Below, one piece after another: positions 24,501 through 33,500 of a stretch of DNA of 64,000 bases; the stretch's first letter is position 1; every line of letters begins with the position of its first letter. This stretch comes from Branchipolynoe longqiensis (Eukaryota > Annelida > Polychaeta > Phyllodocida > Polynoidae), in assembly GCA_030323885.1 (NCBI GenBank), contig CM059186.1, forward strand, positions 23,579,849-23,643,848, given 5' to 3'. The position numbers and the translations under genes are program-made. The notes beneath the pieces were generated by a model, which made no database searches, was not told the origin of the DNA, and saw nothing but the letters and a program-made list of their open reading frames with translations.

Positions 24501-27500
24501 ATATATTAAGTTAAAATGTCACGTGCAACATGGAAATCTAACACATATCAAGAACATCATTTTAACATACACAAACCATTCAAACAAGATTTTATTGACT
24601 ACAGTTAAGCAAACAAAATTATGTCTTACAAGAAAAAAGTTGAAAAAAAAGGTTGGTAAATTTGGATGTAAATGTGTCAATTTTCACATTATCACAAAAT
24701 CAAATAAATATACTTTTGATATATTTTGTGATATAGATTAAAATCATATAGCATTGCTAACATACTTACTACACAGAGGCAATAATTATTTGACTTGCGA
24801 TTAAAAAAAAAAAAATGAATTATGTCCATCGCAACATGGACACCAAATATGTTGTAGGGCCTACCCAGCTTCAGAGAATGACCCATCTACATGTGTGCTA
24901 CATGCAAGTCCATTGGGATAGCAATATACTTATGGTAGGCATCCAGTGGATTGTAATCTAACAATATATCTAATTCAATGTAGTGTGAATTTCACAAAAC
25001 CGATAACAAAATTAAAATATAAACACAAGTAACAACGTCAGGTATGATGTACGTGTTCTCATAGGGCATCAAATGAGGAAGTGGATCTAAAATATAGGAA
25101 AATAGGGATTTTACCCACAAAATAGAACTAAAATAGGAATTTTGTATGAGAGCAAATGTACCAAAATAGTGAATACAGGCCGTCAAATGAGCAGTCACCT
25201 CAAAAAGTAGGAAAACAGGAAAGAAACGATTGAAGTTCAAATTTTAATGCATGGTACAATAATACTGTGCTACTTGTTCAAGTCTCATTCTATTTGATTC
25301 ACAGTTTACCGCATTACCCAGCTTAGTAGGCAACCCCCGCTTCGTAGGTGCCCCACTATTTTTCTTGAAAAAAAAAAGAGGACATTTCCTGACAAAAATG
25401 TTGCAAAAGTGACATTCTCAAAACTTGGTTTCTCAGGGATGAAAGTGGTCTCCGAGAAAAAAAGATCGGAAATACAGATATTCTCCCATAGGTTTAGCAT
25501 TGCCAGGGAATCGCGTAAAATTCCCGGAAGTCGGGTTTCATATATATTGGTATACACTGATAGTGTTGTGCTGTTTGAAGCATGTATTAGTAGTGTACAC
25601 TGATAGTGCTGCGTCATTTGGAGCATTTATTAGTAGTATACGCTGATAGTGCTGTGGAGTCTGCACCACATATTAGTATACGCTGATGGTGCTGCGGGAT
25701 TGAAAAATCCCAGAAATTCCTGGAATCGCAGAGATCTTTCATCCCTGGTTTCTAATAATCCAGACGAAATAGTGTGAAGAGCAGACAAATTATGGCATTT
25801 CGAAGAGAGAAAAAAGATGCACCGTCAAAAGCTTTGAAAAAATAGGATTTTAAAAAAAATGAAAATATGGCTAAATGGGGCTTCATGTGAAAAATAGGGA
25901 AAAGTAGGACACTTGACAGTCTGTGTTGAGTGTTAGGATACTCACTGCCTGCTTCATGACGAACTTTGCTCTGCAGCTGACACACGAGTAAGGGTAGACG
26001 TCGATGTGCCGACTCTTAATGTGCTTCTTCATCGAATTTAGATCCTCCATCTGCTCTCGACATTTCAGGCACAGGAACACCTGGCGCAGATGCACGCATG
26101 GGCGCACCTAGCATACCAGACGTGCCAATAGCGAGGCATCGGGGGGAGGGTGAGAAGAAAGGACATTATTAAAAAGAAGCTAAAAGGATGCAGCTTGGTT
26201 GTACTTCAACAAATAATCGTCACATGACGGGATGGCCGAATGAGTTAGAGCGTCCGTCTCCCGTGTTGGTAGATCGGGGAATCGAACCCTGGTCGAGTCA
26301 AACCAATGACTTAAAAATTGATACTTGTCACTTCCTAGCCAGGCGCTCGGCATTATTAGGATAGGGCAAGGAACAGTGGAATGAGGAAGACCAATCGTCC
26401 ACGATTGAAATTTCCCATGCTTAAACAACTAATGTACCAACAAACAAAAATTTGGTCCGTTCATTGCTCTTGTCATCCAATGTCATTTTACACTGTACAT
26501 TTATATACTTATACTTCACCTTTACTTACTTTTAATATACCGTCTAATTAAAAAAGAACCAATATATTTTATATATGAGTCAGCCTCACGAAACTGGGCC
26601 AATTGATGGTATATTTAAGATGTTGGCGTCACAATTCTTAAAGTGTAGTGCATTTCTTTGTTTTATATTAAATTATCCTAGAAACAAATATGGTTGTAGT
26701 TTCTCTACCTTTACATTCAGGATAAATTTAAGGACTTTCCAATACCTCTGTCAATGCTGAACTATAATTATACTGTTCGACGCCAACATCCAATGCTCAA
26801 CGCCGACAACTTTAACAGATGTTGGCGTCAGAATTCTTAAAGTGTACTGCCTTTCTTTGTTTTATGTTAAATTATCCTAGAAACAAATGAGGTTGTTGTA
26901 TTTTCTCTACCTTTACATTCAGGATAAATTTAAGGACTTTCCAATACCTCTGTCAATGCTAAACTATAATTATACTGTTCGACGCCAACATCCAATGCTC
27001 GGGAGAGATAAGCACATCCGGGACCAGCAATCTTTACCTACTAATTCAGGATAAAATGATCTCTAATAAATTCTTTAAAAAACTAATGTTTCCTTTGTAC
27101 AAGCAACAGACTAGACGTGGTAGGGTGTGGAGGGTGGGCCCTCACCCACGTCTAGCCGAGGCTTATACCTCGGCAAAACAATAGTTATCCATCATCTATA
27201 CCAAGGTAATATTCGTCTAACTAATCTATTTTACCTCGGTATATAGCCTCAGGCTAGCCGCAGGCTAGGGAGACTTTACGTAATATCATTTTATCCTGAT
27301 ATTTCATTGTTATTCTTATGTTATTCTGATTATTTGTTTGGTATGGAACATTGTTAAAATCACTATTTGTGACTATGCTTATGTTCTCACCTTTTGACCT
27401 TTAATGCTGTAGCAGTCGTTGTGTGACACCACTGGGCTTCTCCAGACACTTGTTATAATGTCTAGCAAACGATCGTTCGGTCTTCCACCCTGCATGCGCT

Positions 27501-30500
27501 AGGATGCGCTTGACCGAAATTCCTAGGAGGCGTGCTTTTGACACCATGGCTCCTCTCGTTGAGTGTGACGCATATTTGTCCGTATTCACTCCTGCCAGCT
27601 TTAGCACATTAATTGTCCATCGGGCGAGTGTGTCCCTTGAAATGCCCTTGTGTGGCTTAATAAAGCTTATCAATAATTGTCTTGAGTTTCTAACTCCTTG
27701 TGTCTTGGATATATATGTTCTAATCGCAGAAACTACACATAGTTTTGGATTGTCCTTGAATTGCGTAACATCAATTGATGACAAAGGGTCGCCTATGCGA
27801 TTAGATTTTAACAATGTTGTTAAATCGAAGGTGGCTTGCCTTCTATCTATTTCCAGTCCATCGAGTGAAAGTGCCACTATAGTTTGGCCTCGATGACCTG
27901 TGACTAACAGTAATAAAAGTGCTAACTTAAACCCTAATTGTTTTATGTCTAGAAATCTATTATGTGGCCAATCCTTAAAACAGTTTGAAGACCAGTGACA
28001 CATCCCAAAATCGGTCGTATTTTGGTTTAGGTGGGTTTCGTTCATAAATCCCCCTTAGTACCCAGTGTATTACGTGATGTTTACCCATTGTTTCTCCCCC
28101 TAACCTGGGGGAGAATGATCGATAGAGCACACCTGGCCGCATTATTTGCGCCGTAACCGAGGCCATCTTGTTCTAACATCCTGAAAAATCTGCACACTTG
28201 GGCAATGGTTGGATCCATCGGTTTAACCTTTTGAATAAGACAGTAAACGCCCCATTTTTTCAAATATGTGGTATACATTTTAACTGTTCCTTTTCTCCAC
28301 GCATGCGACACCAATCGTTCTTGTGTAATTTTGTCTAAACCAAATTGTTCTAGGTATTTATTCAGAAAAGGAATGCAAGCAATGGTGTTGTTGCTACATT
28401 GCCGTGATGTTCCAGAGGGCCTTGGTGAGTTAGATTTCCTTGGGATTTTGGGAATCTTAGGCAGTCGCTGGCTGTCGAGACTATTCCCGCTAGCCACGGT
28501 TGTGTGTCCCATTCGGGGACAATCAGAATGGCGTGGGACCGATCCATCTTTATCTTTCGTGCCACTCTGGTAATGAGATTAAAGGGGGGGAAAATGTAAT
28601 AAAATTCATTTTCCCAAATCAGTGAGAAAGCATCTATGTGCCAAGCAAATGGTTCTGGGTGCCATGACACATATTTGTTAATCTTGAAATTATTTCTTGA
28701 TGCAAATAAATCTACCGTAGGTGACCCCCATTGTTGACAAATTTTGTTGAAAATTGTTGTGTTTAATTTCCATTCTAAGTGATCGTGAAAGACTCTGCTC
28801 TTTTTGTCAGCCAGGACGTTCTGCAAACCTGGGATATGAGATATGGTTAAACCATATTTGATGTTGTTGCGCCCAGTTCCAAATACTCTGTGCCAAGTTA
28901 TTGCATTATTTTGACTTTGTACCTCCCATATTCCTGACATATGCCATAGCTGTAGTGTTATCTGTCAGAAGTTGAACCGTCTTTTTAGGTATTTTAATTA
29001 GACTCAAAAGGCCCAAGTAAATCGCTCTTAATTCAAGAACATTAATATGGTCTGATTTTTCGTTATCTAACCATCTATCCCCTGTGGCTACATCATTTCG
29101 ATGAGCTCCCCAACCTTGTAATGAAGCATCGGTAGTAACTACCGTGTTGGGTTGACCCATTCGAATGGGATTGGGGGAGTTATCAATATTGTCGATCCAC
29201 CAAAAAATGTCTTTACAGCCGTCTCGGGAAATGTTCATTGGTCTTTCGAAGTTACCTTGTTTGCGTGCTAACGCTCTATTCTTGTCTATTTCTAGAGATT
29301 TGATATGCGCGGCTCCATAAAGAACAGCCCGTGCATACGAGACCATTATCCCGATAAGGACGGCGACCTGTCTAATCTTTGGCCTGGATATGTCAAGCAG
29401 CTGGGAGGCTGTGTCGTGAAACTTCTGGAGTTTCTGTTCCGTTAGAGATACGGTCATGGCTTTGGTGTTAATCAGAAACCCTAAGCATTTTAATTCCTTA
29501 TTCGGGACGAACACAGATTTCTTGTTATGAATGTAAAATCCTAAATCTGTTAATAAAGCACACAAATCAGTAACTGCCGTTTGGCATTTATCAAAGGATT
29601 CTGCCATAATAAATGAATCATCTATGTATGGGAACATTGTGTGTCCTATTCTACCCATGACTGCAAAAACAGGTTTTAACAATTTGGTAAACAGTCGCGG
29701 TGCGCAAGCTAGACCATTCGGCATGCATGTAAATTGGAAGAGGGTACCGTCCCAAATAAATCTCAGAAATTTTCTGTGTTCTTTGCAAATGGAGACTGTG
29801 TAATACGCATCTCTTAAGTCTACACTGGCGAGCCAGGCTTCCGGCGTAATTAAATCTCTCGCCGTTTCTAATGAGAACATTTTAAAATGTTTGTATGTAA
29901 CCGACTCATTTAATTTGGTTAAGTCCAAAATCATGCGAATTTCGCCATTTGGTTTCGGCCTAGAAAACACATTAGAAATAAACTGTCCTTCTGTGTTGTG
30001 TACTCGTTCAATAATTCTCTTAGTCTCAAAAAGAGAAACCTGAAAATCAATTTGTAGTTTTTCTTCTGCGTTAAATTTATATGGGAACGGAACTCTTTTC
30101 TGTTTTGGTATGTCTGTGAAGGGTATTTGAACCCCTTTTACAATTTCCAAAATTTCGCTATCATTTGTAATATTACACCAGTTGTCTAAACAGTTCAGGA
30201 CATTTCCTGCCTTAAAGGTGCTTACATATGTTTGTGTCTCTTCAGACACCGTGTTGAGGGTAGAAGTCTGTGTTGTCGACTCTACTTGGCTCCTGGCCGT
30301 GGGAACTGGGGTCTGGGTGTAAACTCCCTTTTGTACCCGCGGTTCTCGTTCCACCCCGTGGTCTGTCGTTCTCCTCTGCCCCGTCCCCTGGGACTGAACC
30401 CGAAGGATGGACCTCCGCGTCCTGGCCTGCCTCCTCGGCGGAAGCGAAAATCCGAGCGGGGGCGTCGGAATTTGCCGGGGTTGTCGAACTTCTTACCCCT

Positions 30501-33500
30501 GTCAGTGTTCTTAGCGCTTTTCGTGTCTACCTCCACTGCTTTGAAGAGGTGCGCTAGCTGTCCCCCAAACATTTTGGTTTTGTCCAGCGGCTTACCTAGC
30601 ACTGGCTTTGGTGGGAGGTAAAGTGTGTATTCTTTACCATCATTGTCCGTAACTTTCTTAGACCTGGCAACTTCTTTGCCAGCATCTGTGGTCACCGACT
30701 TAAAGACGTTCTTGAAACGTCGAAACGTCATAAAGCACTGCTCTATGGATAGTACACAACGCGTTCTCGTAACGCCGTCTCTCGTCCGAGAGTTGGATAC
30801 CTGCATCCATTTCCTTGCTGATGGACTCGGGAACGCCTTTGATTCCTGAGATTTGTTCGGTCAGCTTACTGATCACCTCAGCGGGTTTAAATGTGTGGAA
30901 ATGTCCTTTTAACGTTTCCCTCATCATAATTGTGGTACGCAACCTCTTTGCTTTCGCCAACGGGCATTTCTTTTTTATTTTTGCCCCTATCCGTGCATAG
31001 ACACCCGCTCTTTCGGTGTCTGAGTCAGACTCCGTCGTGGACGAGTCATTTGAATCATCAGATGATGAGTCCTTCTTCTTCTTCTTTTTGTTCTTTTTAA
31101 CCCGCTTCTTGTTGACTTTGGTGAATTCATCACCTGAGCTACTCACGGGTCTCTTGAGCCTCTTGACTTTCAGTTTCGGAACCTCAAATGCTGATTCAGT
31201 TTCGTCATCCGAAAAGTCTTCCCAGTCGTCGTCTGGGATAGGAGGAGAGGGAACGGGTTGCGTATGTTTGTACTTCTCCATAAGCCTGACGATCTTGTCC
31301 TCTAGGTCCTCGTCTCCGCTATCCTTATCTGAAGGACCAGCTCCTGGCTGTGGGGACGGTGGCCGCGTCTGTGGCGGCGACGAATCGTACCCTGAGGGCA
31401 CGCGGCCTTCTGCCGCTGCCGGCGGAACTTTGTTGCGCTTGGTGGCCATCGGTTTCTGTAACAAAAAAGTTACTTAATACCGGTATCGTCTCAACATGGT
31501 CACAAAGTGAGCCCCAAACTGGGTTGAGGTATTATTCGTATGGTATAGAGTAACGTGTTTACACCGTTCTGTATACAGGCGTTAAGCTAATGGTATGCCG
31601 TAGGTTTTATCGGTAGTGAAACCAACCAAATGGAGGGGCGGCCATTGGCACGCCTGCTCTCTCTGTTTCGTACACTTCTCCCACCCGCGGCATTCTGCGC
31701 CAGCAAGTTGAAGAAAATATTACGAAACTCGGAGGCTCGCCTCAAAAACCGGTCTGGGGAGTCTATAAAAGAAACCCAGGATCATCCCCAACAAAACCCT
31801 CTTTTAGGGTTCGGAGGAATTTCCTTAGGAGATGCAACTCGGGTTAACATCTCTGCCTGTCTGTATACAGGTTGCGCTATCAAGCGGTATCGGTTTCGGT
31901 TCTGTACATAAGTGTTCTAACCTTGTGTTTTTATAACACCCAAAACATGTCCAAATCGGACCTGAGAAAGTTCTAAGCTTTCATAATTGGATGCTATAAA
32001 CCATCCTTAGGAAGTTTATCGTGATTTTGCAATACTTACAGTTGGTTAAAGTGTTGTAGTAGTTAAATCCTGCCAGAGCAGCTCAGCGAACGTCCTCCCG
32101 CCGTGAGCTGCTTATGCTAATTGCTGGACCCGGATGTGCTTATCTCTCCCTAGCCTGCGGCTAGCCTGAGGCTATATACCGAGGTAAAAAATATATATAT
32201 ATATATAAAAAATACATTACTAGATCTACTTTGCTAATTAGATTCAATATAAGTAATGTTCATCCCGTTTTCTTTAAAGTTTGTAATATTGCATACATTC
32301 TGAACATATATTATAAAAATTGTAAATGTAAAAAACTGTAATATAAGCTTACATCATACTGACTCTCCCTCTTCCTAACTCATCTCACCAAAAGGACTGA
32401 AATATAAGCTTACAGTTGACGGACTCTCCCCCTCCAGTTTTCTATTCTACTTGTAACTCACCTCATCAAGACTGTTAAAGTGTAAGCTTACTGACTCCCC
32501 ACATCCCTTCAGCTCTATTTCCCATTCCATTTCTAGTTCACTTTATCAAGACAACTAAGAAGTAAGTATAGCCCCCCCCCCCAATCCTATCATACCCCCA
32601 CCTCTATTTTTCTAGCCTTTTTCTACTTCCAACTCACCTTATCCAGACGTAGACTGGAGAGCGTGCAGCAGCTGTAGCACACAAAGAACTCTTTCTCGCG
32701 CTCAATGTCCGATAGTCGGTGGTAGCAGGAACACCTCTTGCAGTACACACCCTCTGGTAGGTGGTGCTCCTGCCGCACATGCTTCCAGACTACCTCCAGC
32801 TGCTTCGTGAAGAAGGTACACAGCGTGCACGAGAAGCGCTTCTTCTGGCGGTCCAGCTTGTTCTCTTCATGCCGCCAGTATTCACAGTTGGGTTCAAACA
32901 TCACCGGCCGGTTGCGCGGGATGACGCTGTAGAAGTCACTCAGCCGGAGACGTTCCTGCATCATGCGCAGCTGGGAGTCCTCTGTGACTTGGGTCTCAAG
33001 TGCTGGATGCGCTTTCCGAAGATGCGCCTCACACAATGCAGAGCTGGCAAACTCTTGGCCACAGTCCCCACACGAGTAAGGGCATAGGCTCAAGTGGGCC
33101 TTTCGCACATGCTGCATCATGGCGCCTTCTCGTGGCGCTGTGAACACGCACTCTTTACAGGCAAACAGCCGCTGGTGCTTCCTCAGGCGATGCTTCGGCC
33201 CAACCTCGATCATTGGGCATAGTGTGTCACTGTTGTCTTCCTCTTCCTGGATGAACTCAAACTGAACAGGGTTGGCGAAAAGCTCCGATGGGGTCATCTT
33301 TATTAGTATCTTCTGGGCCGGGTGTGCAAGAAGCAAGTGTCGATGGGCCTTGCCACTCGAGTTGAAGCGAGCGGCACAGTAACCACACATGTAGGGATTC
33401 TGCTTGAGGTGCACCAGTGTCCAATGCACACAGACCTTGGCTTCATTGAAACTGGCAAATGAGCACAGGTAGCAACAGAAGTACATAGGCGCGTTACTAT

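Larger units (their letters stand above)
27001..32190 (-). mobile_element. DIRS-type tyrosine-recombinase retrotransposon, nearly complete, frameshifted
   Basis: DIRS elements copy through RNA but integrate with a tyrosine recombinase rather than an integrase. Read on the minus strand it has, in order, a gag-like ORF, RT plus RNase H, a conserved post-RNase H domain and a tyrosine recombinase, the last overlapping the preceding ORF in another frame as in known DIRS elements. Inverted termini of 31 bp (27001-27031 and 32120-32150) differ at one base. An internal copy (27229-27273) complements 45 bp of the right end, the DIRS internal complementary region. No short target duplication is obvious, as expected for this mechanism. 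Several frameshifts suggest it is no longer mobile. It makes up most of intron 1 of the zinc-finger gene, in the same sense. Confidence 0.9.

Noticed and set aside
30232..31477. Plus-strand open frames of 95-153 codons opposite the DIRS gag region
   Set aside because: They are shadows of the Arg/Gly- and Lys/Ser-rich gag coding on the other strand.
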